A stretch of 64,000 nt of DNA from Saezia sanguinis. GTDB taxonomy: Bacteria > Pseudomonadota > Gammaproteobacteria > Burkholderiales > Burkholderiaceae_C. This document shows, one piece after another, positions 34,991-43,352 of the stretch (positions are counted from its first letter, which is position 1; each line of letters opens with the position of its first letter). Where the stretch lies: the NCBI RefSeq assembly GCF_003991585.1, contig NZ_PQSP01000004.1:62001-126000 (forward strand), written 5' to 3'. The position numbers and the translations under genes were made by a program. The notes under the pieces were generated by a model. That model saw only the letters and a list, made by a program, of their open reading frames with translations, searched no databases and was not told where the DNA came from.

Positions 34991-36226
34991 ATGCAAACGG
35001 ATGATGATCGGGGGCCGGTTGAGCCGCTGGCGCAGCCCCGCAGAAAGCTTGCCGTACCGGGCGGGCAGGTGTCGGGTGTGCTGAAGCTCGCGGCATGGGG
35101 CACGCTGACGGTGTGGTTGTTATCTTTGTTGGGGACGCTGCTTGCATATATGGCGGCTCCGCGGCTGCAAGTCGGATATTCGCTGTGGGACGTGCTGGGT
35201 CGCAGCATCAATGTGCTGTTGCTGTTTTATGTGTATGTGCTGTTTTTTGTTTATCTGTTTCCGCGTTCGGTGTGCCGGCTGACGGTTGGAAATGTGGTCC
35301 GGTGTGTGCTGACTGGCGTGCTGCTTTATGCGCTGATGTATCTGGTGCAGATCGGGTATTCGTTTTTGCGGGGTGCACTCAGCCGGGCCGGGGCTCATCC
35401 GCTGGAGTTGTATGGGGTATCCATATGGCAGCCGGCGGTTCGCTGCCTTGTTCTGTGGGCGGGGATGCATCTGGTGTTCATGCTGCTGGATCACATGCGC
35501 TGGCTGACCCGCTCTCCGCTGGCACTGGATGCCCGGCTCTGGCGGCGCTGCGCCCTGTGGGGGTTTTCGGCACTGCTGGCGGCGTTGCTGGTGGCGCTTT
35601 ACCAGCAGGTGAACTACTGGGCGCTGATGGCTGCCGCGCAGCAGACACATCCGAACCCGCTGCTGGTGCAGTTGTGGCAGGCGCTGCCTTTGTTGCCGGT
35701 CGGGCTGCTGATTTATGCGTGGGTGGCATCGATACGGCTGCCGGATGTTAAAAAGCTGTATAAGCCTTATATGGCGCGTGGCGTGCTGCTGGCGTTTGGC
35801 GGGGTGTTATGCTTGCATATGATGCTGTGGCTGCTGGTCGAGCTGGTATGGAATTTTCCTGATGTGCTGGCCGAGCCGATTTTCAATCTGTTGGAAGTTC
35901 TGTTTTCTGCTGCAGGCCGAGTGGTTACGCTGGTGCTGGCGTTGCTGCTGATATGGCGCCTGTGTGCCCAGGTGTACGGGCGGGGCTGGCGGCTTTATAT
36001 GCTGCTGGTGTGTTTTTCGCCGTTGCTGTGGACAATGTATGTGGTGCTGTCCAATGAGGGTTTGCTTGACATGATAAAGGCTTATGGCATGGGGCGCCAT
36101 TGGCTGTTGTCGCTGTCATTGCCTTTGTTTGTGTGGGCGCTGGAGTTGTGGGTACTGAGGTGGCTGGTTATGCGGGGTGCGCGCGTGATGTTGCGTATGC
36201 ACCCGACGGCTGTACGACAGCCGTAG
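34991..36226 (+). CDS. polytopic membrane protein, paralogue of the 32216 gene
   Basis: A 411-residue membrane protein from ATG 34991 (TTGGAGGAGT upstream). It has about nine hydrophobic helices and the same landmarks as its paralogue: PRSVCRLTVGN after TM2, and LDARLWRRCALWGFSALLAALL in the middle. The N-terminal 40 residues are polar and cytoplasmic. It is separated by 69 bases from the channel gene and probably co-transcribed. Function unknown. Confidence 0.8.
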   Translation: MQTDDDRGPVEPLAQPRRKLAVPGGQVSGVLKLAAWGTLTVWLLSLLGTLLAYMAAPRLQVGYSLWDVLGRSINVLLLFYVYVLFFVYLFPRSVCRLTVGNVVRCVLTGVLLYALMYLVQIGYSFLRGALSRAGAHPLELYGVSIWQPAVRCLVLWAGMHLVFMLLDHMRWLTRSPLALDARLWRRCALWGFSALLAALLVALYQQVNYWALMAAAQQTHPNPLLVQLWQALPLLPVGLLIYAWVASIRLPDVKKLYKPYMARGVLLAFGGVLCLHMMLWLLVELVWNFPDVLAEPIFNLLEVLFSAAGRVVTLVLALLLIWRLCAQVYGRGWRLYMLLVCFSPLLWTMYVVLSNEGLLDMIKAYGMGRHWLLSLSLPLFVWALELWVLRWLVMRGARVMLRMHPTAVRQP

Positions 36227-36319
36227 CCGAGGTGTGGCCGTGGCTGCACAGTTGACCATACAGCTGGCCATCCAGTTGCGCGGCCCCCTAGTCCCTTTGG
36301 GGGAGAGTTTTCTGGGGAC

Positions 36320-36649
36320 TCATGGTGCTGTATGGTACATGAATGAAGCCAGCCCCAGCAGCATGATGGCCCAAAGCAGCATGTTGGAAATGATGTTGAT
36401 GAACATGGATTTGAGCCAGGTGGTTTCGAGCATGTATTTATAAATGCCAACAAAAATAATGAACCCGATCAGTATGGCGTTATCACCCAAAAAGGCGTGC
36501 AGTATGGCTTCTGCAACCACCTGGGCGGTGACCGCCAGCAGGCAGGTTTTGAAGTCGGTGCGTTGAGCGCCGATGAATTTGGCGACCAGCATCAGCGGAA
36601 CGGTCAGAATCGCGATGGAGACGATGATTCCGATAAGGATGGGCAGCAT
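36320..36649 (-). CDS. small polytopic membrane protein, 109 aa
   Basis: Three or four hydrophobic helices (about 1-22, 36-50, 57-72, 82-103) with short loops. The start PILIGIIVSIAILTVPLMLV and the central AEAILHAFLGDNAILIGF are distinctive, but I cannot name the family. ATG 36649 with a weak ribosome site. Convergent with the 34991 gene. Confidence 0.7.
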   Translation of the reverse strand: MLPILIGIIVSIAILTVPLMLVAKFIGAQRTDFKTCLLAVTAQVVAEAILHAFLGDNAILIGFIIFVGIYKYMLETTWLKSMFINIISNMLLWAIMLLGLASFMYHTAP

Positions 36650-36925
36650 AGGTTGATTCAGATGTTCGGATTGATTGATGTGACGCCGATACTGGCCGGT
36701 CTGTCAGGCTGTGTGTATTGTTCAGGCCCCGCAGGCATGACTGCTTCACGGTGCTGCGCCGCAGTATAGCGCAGAGTTTATTTACAGCATTCATTTTTGT
36801 GGTAGGCCAAACAGGTGTGCTGCGGCGCTGCTGGGCCAATGCTGGCTATTGTGTTGCTGCTGGGTGGAGGTGATGAGTGATAGAGGTACGCGGCCCGGAC
36901 CGGCGGCGCGGTGTGCGCTGCCGGG

Positions 36926-37630
36926 CTACTTGCTGTCGGGCATGTGCAGTGCCGATTTGGCGATGCCGGCAACGTAATGCATGATTTCAATGTCTTCCTG
37001 CGGGATGCCGATTTGTCCGAATGCCTCATTGACAGACTGAAGGTAGACCATGCCGTCGCGGATGTAGTTGAGTTGTTTGACCATGACTCTGTCGCGCTTG
37101 TCGCGCACGACGACTTCGTCTCCGGGGTGGTAGTCATGATTCGGTTCGACAATGACGAATTCGCCGTGCCGGATGCGGGGCTTCATGCTGTCGCCCTTGC
37201 AGCGCAGCGCGTAGGCATTGGGGTCGCTGGTGGCCCACTGGATATAGCCGTCACCCTGGCCCACAGGGTATTGCAGTTCGTAAAAGTGTCCGTTATCGCC
37301 AAGCTGTGCCGAGCCAACCACCGGAATGGCCTGGTTGACAATGTGCTGGATTGCTGCGGCAAGGTGCGGCGCGTGCTGGTGCGGAATGTGCAGCGGTGAG
37401 TAGTAGTGCCTGGCTGCCAGCAGCGAGGGGAATATGGTGCCGCGATCAACGCCGAGTTTGTCTTCAATGGCAATGGCGGCGCGTTCGCCGAAAGGCTCTT
37501 TCGGATCGAGGTACTGGGTAACGCGGCCTTTGCTGATGCCCGACTGGATCAGTTGCTGGCGGTTGCCCCGTAACACGTCTTCAAAATAGCGCTGAAATTC
37601 GGTACGGCGTGTGATATCGGATTCTTTCAT
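36926..37630 (-). CDS. S24-family prophage repressor (CI/LexA-like)
   Basis: A 234-residue protein. Residues about 25-60 form a helix-turn-helix DNA-binding region (LIQSGISKGRVTQYL...ERAAIAIEDKLG). The C-terminal half is an S24 peptidase domain with Ser148 in CKGDSMKP and Lys185 in RVMVKQL, the self-cleavage dyad. Such repressors hold a prophage silent until RecA-stimulated cleavage. ATG 37630; the ribosome site is weak. It is divergent from replication genes at 38.7 kb, and paired promoter-operators lie between. Confidence 0.9.
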   Translation of the reverse strand: MKESDITRRTEFQRYFEDVLRGNRQQLIQSGISKGRVTQYLDPKEPFGERAAIAIEDKLGVDRGTIFPSLLAARHYYSPLHIPHQHAPHLAAAIQHIVNQAIPVVGSAQLGDNGHFYELQYPVGQGDGYIQWATSDPNAYALRCKGDSMKPRIRHGEFVIVEPNHDYHPGDEVVVRDKRDRVMVKQLNYIRDGMVYLQSVNEAFGQIGIPQEDIEIMHYVAGIAKSALHMPDSK

Positions 37631-38139
37631 AATATTTGCATGGGTGTAATCTGATGGTGGATGTATACAACATGAAATGACTGGCTGTGGTTGCTGCAAT
37701 GGCTTGCAATGGTCAAGCCTTGGCTATGAAAGAAAGATTGCACCCTGCCTGACCCGGGCCGGGCCTGCTGAGGTGCTGGTGTGTCGCCATAGGGCGACAT
37801 GGCAATGGCGCGCGTCTTTAGGACGGCGCTGAAATTCGGTATGGCAATAGATGTTGTTCATAGTTTATGCCTCTTGGGTTATGGAGCGACGTGTTGACAG
37901 GTCATGCCAAGCAGCTTGTCAGATCATTCAAATGCTTTGTGACTACGTGCTCTCATAGTTACTTTATAGCATGGTCTGAATCGCTCAGAGTGTCAAGGTC
38001 AGGTGGGTACTTATTGCCGGGATTTTTTCACACAGTCTGCATACTTTTTGTCTAACTGTGTTTCATACATCACATTGCACGCATGAGCGGCTGCCTCATA
38101 TCAATAGTTTCAAGTACTTCAACACAATGCCTGATAGTT

Positions 38140-38168
38140 AGTTTAGCATTAACTAAAGACCTTGACAA
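38140..38168 (-). promoter_or_regulatory. leftward promoter with operator (38141-38158)
   Basis: On the minus strand: TTGTCA, 17-base spacer, TAAACT. The dyad GTTTAG-N6-CTAAAG at 38141-38158 overlaps the -10. It should drive the S24 repressor gene. Confidence 0.7.
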
Positions 38169-38184
38169 ATAATTGTTATTTTTC

Positions 38185-38213
38185 TTGACTGATCGTTTAG
38201 TAATTGTTAAACT
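38185..38213 (+). promoter_or_regulatory. rightward promoter with operator (38195-38212)
   Basis: TTGACT, 17-base spacer, TAAACT. The dyad GTTTAG-N6-TTAAAC at 38195-38212 overlaps the -10. It should drive the replication module starting at 38741. A further dyad AATAA-TTG-TTATT (38167-38179) lies between the two promoters. Confidence 0.7.
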
Positions 38214-38740
38214 TTAGTTATGTGATAGCAATGTTCCCTTGATTTTTCAGTTCAAAGCAGTACCAAAATAGAGAAATCAGCAGGCAGGCATCACAACCCG
38301 GTTTCAGCAGTCCGGATCGGGGCCAAGGCGTTACGGAAAATCATTGTTTTTAGAGGTAGGTATAGAACCTGCAAGCCAAACTGGTTTGCCGGGTGAGGCG
38401 TTCTTTTCTCTTTTTGCATCAGGTGGTATGCAGCCCGTGCCAGAAAACGGCGGGGCTTACCGGATGGTGCAGGCGGATGGGTGCAGGTGATCTGGCGAAT
38501 TGTGCACGCTGTTTAATACATTCTAAATTATGGGTCAATTGGGGTTTATGGCAGTGTTTCTGTAAATTCTTCTTAAATTATAGTTATTTCTGATTTTTAA
38601 TAAATTAATGAAAAATTGTGTGCGTGAATTGAAACCAGAGGCAGGCAAGGGCATGGATTGCCGGCGAAGTGCCGGTTTGTTATGCCAAAGGGTGCCCGGA
38701 AAAGCAGGTTCAGTGGTATGTGTGCGCAGGGAGGCGGGTG

Positions 38741-39712
38741 GTGCCTAACCGGATTTTGAGAGAAGGTATTTTGACCAGTGAGCGGGTGAACCGGCTGGAC
38801 TGGCCCAGCGAGGTGTTTTACCGCCGCCTGCTGTCTGTGGTGGACGATTATGGCCGTTATTTCGCGCATGTGTCATTGCTGCGGGCAGCGTTGTTTGCAT
38901 TGCGGCTTGACCAGGTGGGTAATGACGATGTTGCGCACTGGCTGGAGAAAACGAGGCAGGCCGGGTTGGTGGATTTGTACGAGGTGAATGGCAAGTTGTA
39001 TTTGCAGGTGTGGAATTTTAAGCAGCAGGCGCGTGCCAAGCAGAGCAAGTTTCCATCACCGTTTGGGGCTGATGCGACCGATGGTGCTGGTGGTGTTGCA
39101 CAGCAGATGCATAGCAGATGCGTAGCACCGGATGCGCATCGGTGTAGCACAGGGATAGCAGATGCCACCGTATTCGAAGGCGAGGGCGTTGTCGGAAACG
39201 GTATCGGAGACGCTACCGGAGACGTTATCGAAGACGGAGGCGAAAGCGCGGGGGGTGCTGGTGTGCCAAAGGTGCCGGCGTGTGCAAATAAGGGGCGTTC
39301 AGCAAAAGGGGTGATTAAGCAAAGGCAGATGTTGCCGGAGGATTTTGATCTCTCAAGCAGCAGCTGGGCATTTGCGCAGGAACGGGGGGTGGATGTGGTG
39401 GTGGAGTTGCAGGCGTTCAAGGATTATCACACCGCCAAAGGCAGCACGATGCTGGACTGGCAAGCCGCTTGGCGTGCATGGTGTGGCAATGCGGTGAAGT
39501 TTGCCCGTGCCAGCAGCGGTGTGCAGAGGTTTAGCGCGGCTGGAAAGCAGGCGGTTTTGGAGCAGCGCAACGGCGCTGTGGTGGCTCGACTGATTGCGCA
39601 GGAAGAGCGGGAGGCACGAGAGGTGCGAGAGACACGGGAAGTGCAGGAAGTACAGGAGCGCGCAGCGGTGGATGGGCCGTGTGGTGCAAGTGGCAAGGGA
39701 AGGCCAGCGTAG
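38741..39712 (+). CDS. phage replication protein (O/DnaT-like)
   Basis: A 323-residue protein; GTG 38741 with GGAGGCGGGTG directly upstream. The N-terminal domain starts NRILREGILTSERVN and continues LDWPSEVFYRRLLSVVDDYG, the winged-helix domain common at the head of phage replication modules. The middle is disordered. The C-terminal domain contains FKDYHTAKGSTMLDWQAAWR-W, typical of phage helicase-loader proteins. It should recruit the host replicative helicase to the phage origin. Confidence 0.8.
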   Translation: MPNRILREGILTSERVNRLDWPSEVFYRRLLSVVDDYGRYFAHVSLLRAALFALRLDQVGNDDVAHWLEKTRQAGLVDLYEVNGKLYLQVWNFKQQARAKQSKFPSPFGADATDGAGGVAQQMHSRCVAPDAHRCSTGIADATVFEGEGVVGNGIGDATGDVIEDGGESAGGAGVPKVPACANKGRSAKGVIKQRQMLPEDFDLSSSSWAFAQERGVDVVVELQAFKDYHTAKGSTMLDWQAAWRAWCGNAVKFARASSGVQRFSAAGKQAVLEQRNGAVVARLIAQEEREAREVRETREVQEVQERAAVDGPCGASGKGRPA

Positions 39713-39746
39713 ATGGCAATACCGCAGAAATGGCAAAGGGGCTGGT

Positions 39747-40430
39747 ATGCAGCGTGAGGATTATGCGGAGTTTGTGCAGTACCTGGCCGGTGTGCTGACG
39801 TTTTACCGCCAGGACGCGACGGATTTTGTATTGCGCATGTGGTGGCGGGTGTGTCAGCGTTTTTCTCTGGAGCAGTTCAAGGCGGCGGTGGATGCGCATG
39901 TGGCAGATCCGGAGCAGGGGCGTTTTGTGCCGATGCCCGCGCACATCATCAAGCTGCTGGAGGGTTCGCGTACCGAGCGTTCACAGGTGGCGTGGGGCAA
40001 GGTGTTGCAGGCGATGGTGCATGTGGGGGCGTATTGCGATGTGTGTTTTGACGAAGGGCTGATTCACCGGGTGGTTGCTGATCTGGGCGGCTGGGCGGTG
40101 GTGTGCCGCACACCGGTGAAGGAGCTGGGCTATTTGCAGCACCGTTTTTGTGAGAGCTACCGCGCGTATGCCGGAGATGGCGCAGCACCCTACCCCTGTG
40201 TGCTGGTGGGGGACCGCGGGGCCGATGAGTTGTATGCGCGGCGGGGTTTGCCGGTGCCCGCACCGGTGCTGGTCGGGGAGCAGTTGCGTTGTGCGCAGGT
40301 GATGCGTGGCGGTGTTTCTGCCGGTGGTGGTACGGGGGATTGTTTTGGTGGCACTGGCCAGGCGGGCATTGTCAGGGGTGTGCTGTGGGCAGGGGGGCCC
40401 TCTACGGTTGTGGGTGGTGAGGCAACGTGA
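39747..40430 (+). CDS. DUF6475-type phage protein
   Basis: A 227-residue protein, ATG 39747 behind AAAGGGG. Residues 1-150 match the pattern of a phage replication-module family with EDYAEFVQYLAGVLTFYRQD, W-RVC-RF, F-AAVDAHVADPEQGRFVPMPA and a later GG-WAVVCRTP. The C-terminal 70 residues are Gly-rich and probably disordered. It lies 34 bases after the replication protein and is likely in the same operon. Helicase-loader-like function is possible but unproven. Confidence 0.75.
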   Translation: MQREDYAEFVQYLAGVLTFYRQDATDFVLRMWWRVCQRFSLEQFKAAVDAHVADPEQGRFVPMPAHIIKLLEGSRTERSQVAWGKVLQAMVHVGAYCDVCFDEGLIHRVVADLGGWAVVCRTPVKELGYLQHRFCESYRAYAGDGAAPYPCVLVGDRGADELYARRGLPVPAPVLVGEQLRCAQVMRGGVSAGGGTGDCFGGTGQAGIVRGVLWAGGPSTVVGGEAT

Positions 40431-40563
40431 ACTAGCAGAGGGTAAAGGTGCAGCGCTGGATGGGTAGTAAAAAAAGCAGCAATAGCAGCGAGAGCAATGC
40501 AGGCAGTAAAGGCCGGCAAGGCGGCCAAGGTGGCTTGGACAGATGGTTGGCAGATGGTGACAA

Positions 40564-40809
40564 ATGAAAGGGACAGAAGGAATGACGCAGTCGGATGTGA
40601 TGCAAAAGATGGTGAATGTGCTGGTGAACTGGCCGGAAAAGGCGGAGCCCCGGATGAACCCGGGACGGCCATTGTCTGCCGGGCAGGCCCGGTTGATTAA
40701 GCGCCTGTATGCCGATGGCTGGGGGTTGGTGGATATTGCGTATGAAGTGCGGGTGGATGAGAGCACGGTGTCGCGTTATATCAGCCGCCAGAGGCGGGAT
40801 GAGGCGTGA
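40564..40809 (+). CDS. small HTH protein
   Basis: An 81-residue protein (ATG 40564; ATG 40582 is an alternative). The C-terminal half contains a resolvase-type helix-turn-helix: LIKRLYADGWGLVDIAYEV followed by DESTVSRYISR. A short basic end follows. It is part of the rightward phage operon and may be a late regulator. Confidence 0.7.
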   Translation: MKGTEGMTQSDVMQKMVNVLVNWPEKAEPRMNPGRPLSAGQARLIKRLYADGWGLVDIAYEVRVDESTVSRYISRQRRDEA

Positions 40810-40819
40810 GGTGGTGTGT

Positions 40820-41230
40820 ATGAAAGCAGGGGATGTGCAGATGAAAGGTGTGTCAATGATGGATGGTGTGAATGCCAATGGGCAGGTGGGTCTGGCTGGG
40901 AATGATGGTGATGAGGCAGGTCACGGTGATGATGTGTTGTTGTATGCGCAGGTTTGCAGGGATTGTGCGCAGGCGCGTACGGATGTTTTGTGGGCCGGTT
41001 ATATGCATGCCTGCCCAGGGTGTGAGGCGCGGGCCAGGCGTTCGGCAGGGGAGGCAGAGGGCAGTGAGTGGACAAACTGGCAGGGCGGGCCTTGCCCGCT
41101 GGCGTGGTATGAGACGGCCAAGATCAAAACGCGTTCGGGGGTTATGGGCATTGCCAATGGCTTGAGTTCATGGTGGCAGCACGATGGGCATGCACATGAC
41201 ATTGTGGCGTACCAGAAGCTCAGGCTGTAA
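40820..41230 (+). CDS. phage hypothetical protein with two CxxC pairs
   Basis: A 136-residue protein (ATG 40820; nearby Met codons are possible). CRDC and CPGC lie about 20 residues apart in the first half and should bind zinc. The second half contains WTNWQGGPCPLAWYE and a WWQHDGHAHDI segment. It follows the HTH gene after 10 bases. Family not recognised. Confidence 0.65.
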   Translation: MKAGDVQMKGVSMMDGVNANGQVGLAGNDGDEAGHGDDVLLYAQVCRDCAQARTDVLWAGYMHACPGCEARARRSAGEAEGSEWTNWQGGPCPLAWYETAKIKTRSGVMGIANGLSSWWQHDGHAHDIVAYQKLRL

Positions 41231-41323
41231 CCGGGCGGAGTGGGCTTGTGGTGAGGGTGTGTGAAAGGTATGCGAGGCGTGTGTGAACACGCTCAGGAAG
41301 TACAACAGAAAAAGGAATGATGG

Positions 41324-41716
41324 ATGAATAAAGGTGTATATCACAATTTGTTGCCTGTGTATGTGCAGGATATGCTCAAGCGTGCAGCGACGATGTATCC
41401 GGACAGCGAGATCAGGCGCAGCATTGCGGTGGAGGATGCGATTGCGCGTGCGCGGCGCACATGTCCGCAGTGTTTTGAGCAGGCGGCTTGTTCTGATGCG
41501 CGGCACTGTCCCCCTGTACCGGAAGGTGGCATGCAGGCAGGTGGTGTGCAAGGGCGTGTTGTGCCGGTTGTGGCGCATACGGATGGCGGCACAGCGTGTT
41601 GCGGTGGTGGCGGCAGCAGCGGTTGCAGTGGTCATTGTGGGGATGGTTGCGGCAGTGGTTGTAACAGTGATTGCAACAATGTTTGTAGTGGTGAGTGTGC
41701 AAGGAAGGGGGTGTAG
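41324..41716 (+). CDS. phage hypothetical protein with Cys/Gly-rich tail
   Basis: A 130-residue frame from ATG 41324 behind AAAAAGGAATG. Residues 1-55 look like a normal small helical protein ending in CPQC. The last 40 residues are extremely Cys/Gly/Ser-rich. In the +1 frame the same DNA encodes a perfect hydrophobic helix (AAAAVAVVIVGMVAAVVV). The tail may be spurious and the true protein a membrane protein after a frameshift, or the reverse. Ends one base before the next GTG start. Confidence 0.5.
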   Translation: MNKGVYHNLLPVYVQDMLKRAATMYPDSEIRRSIAVEDAIARARRTCPQCFEQAACSDARHCPPVPEGGMQAGGVQGRVVPVVAHTDGGTACCGGGGSSGCSGHCGDGCGSGCNSDCNNVCSGECARKGV

Positions 41717-41717
41717 C

Positions 41718-41957
41718 GTGGAGCTTCAGTATAACGACCGGGGGTATCGCATTGGGCAGTCGCATCACAAAGCGCGGTTGACGGACCGCGATGTGGAGCT
41801 GATTTTTGAATTGCGTGAGCAGGGTATGACGATTGTTTCGATTGCCGAGCGCATGGAATGTGGCAGGACAACGGTATGGAAGATTTTGCATGGCGAGATC
41901 CGTTCGCAACCGGTGGTGAAAAGCCGGTGTGTGCATGTACTGCCGTGGGCGATGTAA
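41718..41957 (+). CDS. small HTH protein, tandem copy 1
   Basis: A 79-residue protein; GTG 41718 with AAGGAAGGGG upstream. RIGQSHHKARLTDRDVELIF begins a region shared with the next gene, followed by ELREQG-TIVSIAERMECGRTTVWKIL, a helix-turn-helix. A basic tail follows. Confidence 0.7.
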   Translation: MELQYNDRGYRIGQSHHKARLTDRDVELIFELREQGMTIVSIAERMECGRTTVWKILHGEIRSQPVVKSRCVHVLPWAM

Positions 41958-42043
41958 CGGGGGGCGGCCGGTGGTTCTTAGCAGGGGGTTCAGGGCCTGT
42001 TACTGGTGGTGCGGCACAGGGCAGGCGGAAGACAGGAGGTTTG

Positions 42044-42274
42044 ATGGAGATGTGTTTCAATGAAAAGGGGCGGCGCATCGGGCAGTTGCATCACCGCGCC
42101 AAGCTGACTGACCATGACGTGGATCTGATTTTTGAGTTGCGGGCGCAGGGGTTGTCGCTGTCGCAGATTGCATGCAAGATGGAGTGCGGCAAAACGCAGG
42201 TGCATTATATTTTGTCGGGTGAGCGGCGCGGGCAGGCAATTGCCCGCATCCGGCACGTGAAGATGGTGTCGTGA
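42044..42274 (+). CDS. small HTH protein, tandem copy 2
   Basis: A 76-residue protein; ATG 42044 with AGGAGGTTTG upstream. About 65 percent identical by eye to the gene before it over the helix-turn-helix (LTDHDVDLIFELRAQGLSLS, IACKMECGKTQVHYIL). It is the last gene of the rightward phage block; a SUKH gene on the other strand follows 62 bases on. Confidence 0.75.
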   Translation: MEMCFNEKGRRIGQLHHRAKLTDHDVDLIFELRAQGLSLSQIACKMECGKTQVHYILSGERRGQAIARIRHVKMVS

Positions 42275-42336
42275 TGCTGGGCGGCGGCGTGTCAGCGTGT
42301 GTATTCAGGCACACGCCACATTGCAGGGTTTACGGG

Positions 42337-43338
42337 CTACAGCCCGGGGGTGGATGCCGTTGCAGCGTTGAATTGCGCAATGAGCGCACTGGCGGCCTGG
42401 GGTGTGAAGGCCAGGTGCATGCTGCTGTTTGGTTGTATCTGCCCTTGTTCGATGTGCCCATGCAGCCATTCGGAGATGAAGTCGGGTGCATAACCGCCGG
42501 TGGAAAAGCCGGATGCCAGGGCGATGATGCCGGGGTAGGCTTGCAGGAACTGCTCTTGTGTGGTGTGCGGGTGGGCTTTGGTGTACAGCCAGAATTGCAG
42601 GCCGTACAGCAGATGGGAGTGTTCATCGGCGTGCAGTGCAAAAAAGCCTTCTTGTTGCACGATGGTTTCAGCCAGATGGCGAATGCGCTGTTCGATGTGG
42701 TTTATTTCGGTGATGTTTTGGCACAGCGTGGCTAGTAAGGGCGAGAAGGGTGCGCTGCGCACGGTTTCGAGTTGTTCCTGCTGGTATCCCTGGCTGTCGT
42801 CAAACACTTCTTGGTTGACCAGGCCGCGGATGAAGCTGGCAAAGTCGGGCGCGAGCCAGGTGATGCGGTAATTGCCCTCCTGGTCGACGTGCACGACTTC
42901 GGGCTCGCCTTGCGGGCCACTCTGGCGGTAGTCGAGAAACACCAGGTCGTGCCCGGCCGAGGGGCAGTCGCAAATGGCTATGCCTATAGGCGGGTAGCCC
43001 CATTCGTCAATATGAAATTGGCTGCCGAATGTGCCACCGATGGCATAGGGTTTGTCGCGCCCGATGCCCAGGATGCCGGTGATGGCGATGTGGTCCTCGG
43101 CCCATGAGGTGGCTTCAGTGGTGGGAAAGCAGGTGTTGGTGGGGATGCCGCCATTGCGGGTGGCTTGCATGAGTTCAATGTAGGCCGCAGGCAGTTTGTA
43201 GCCGAGTTCGTTTTCCAGGCTGGCAATGGTGGCGGCATCGGGGTAGCTGCCGGTGTATTCTTTGGCAGCGTAGTCGCTGTCTTCCCAAAAATGGGTGAGG
43301 TCGAAGTTCGGAAAACAGGTGCTCGAGGTGCTTGTCAT
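42337..43338 (-). CDS. SUKH superfamily (SMI1/KNR4) immunity protein
   Basis: A 333-residue protein. The first 180 residues show the SUKH pattern as I remember it: LENELGYKLPAAYIELMQ, then NGGIP, FPTTEATSWAEDHIAI, GIGRDKP, GSQFHIDEWGYPPIGIAICD, LVFLDYR and VVHVDQEGNYRITWLAPDF. The C-terminal 130 residues are a second helical domain. SUKH proteins are immunity factors of polymorphic toxin systems. No toxin gene is adjacent. It follows the secreted protein at 43353 by 14 bases. Confidence 0.88.
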   Translation of the reverse strand: MTSTSSTCFPNFDLTHFWEDSDYAAKEYTGSYPDAATIASLENELGYKLPAAYIELMQATRNGGIPTNTCFPTTEATSWAEDHIAITGILGIGRDKPYAIGGTFGSQFHIDEWGYPPIGIAICDCPSAGHDLVFLDYRQSGPQGEPEVVHVDQEGNYRITWLAPDFASFIRGLVNQEVFDDSQGYQQEQLETVRSAPFSPLLATLCQNITEINHIEQRIRHLAETIVQQEGFFALHADEHSHLLYGLQFWLYTKAHPHTTQEQFLQAYPGIIALASGFSTGGYAPDFISEWLHGHIEQGQIQPNSSMHLAFTPQAASALIAQFNAATASTPGL

Positions 43339-43352
43339 GGACTGGCCGGTAT

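Larger units (their letters stand above)
37631..38740. other. prophage control region, about 1.1 kb
   Basis: AT-rich DNA between the repressor and the replication gene. It contains two divergent promoters with matching operators (38140-38168 and 38185-38213). An open frame without start codon runs about 38274-38493. No Cro-like gene could be found, so the rightward leader is about 500 bases long. Confidence 0.5.

Noticed and set aside
36207..36226. inverted repeat at the end of the 34991 gene as terminator
   Set aside because: Good dyad but inside the last codons and without a T-run.
37867..38055. 62-codon plus-strand frame in the prophage control region
   Set aside because: No ribosome site and it lies upstream of the rightward promoter. 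Considered as a Cro-like gene but it has no HTH.
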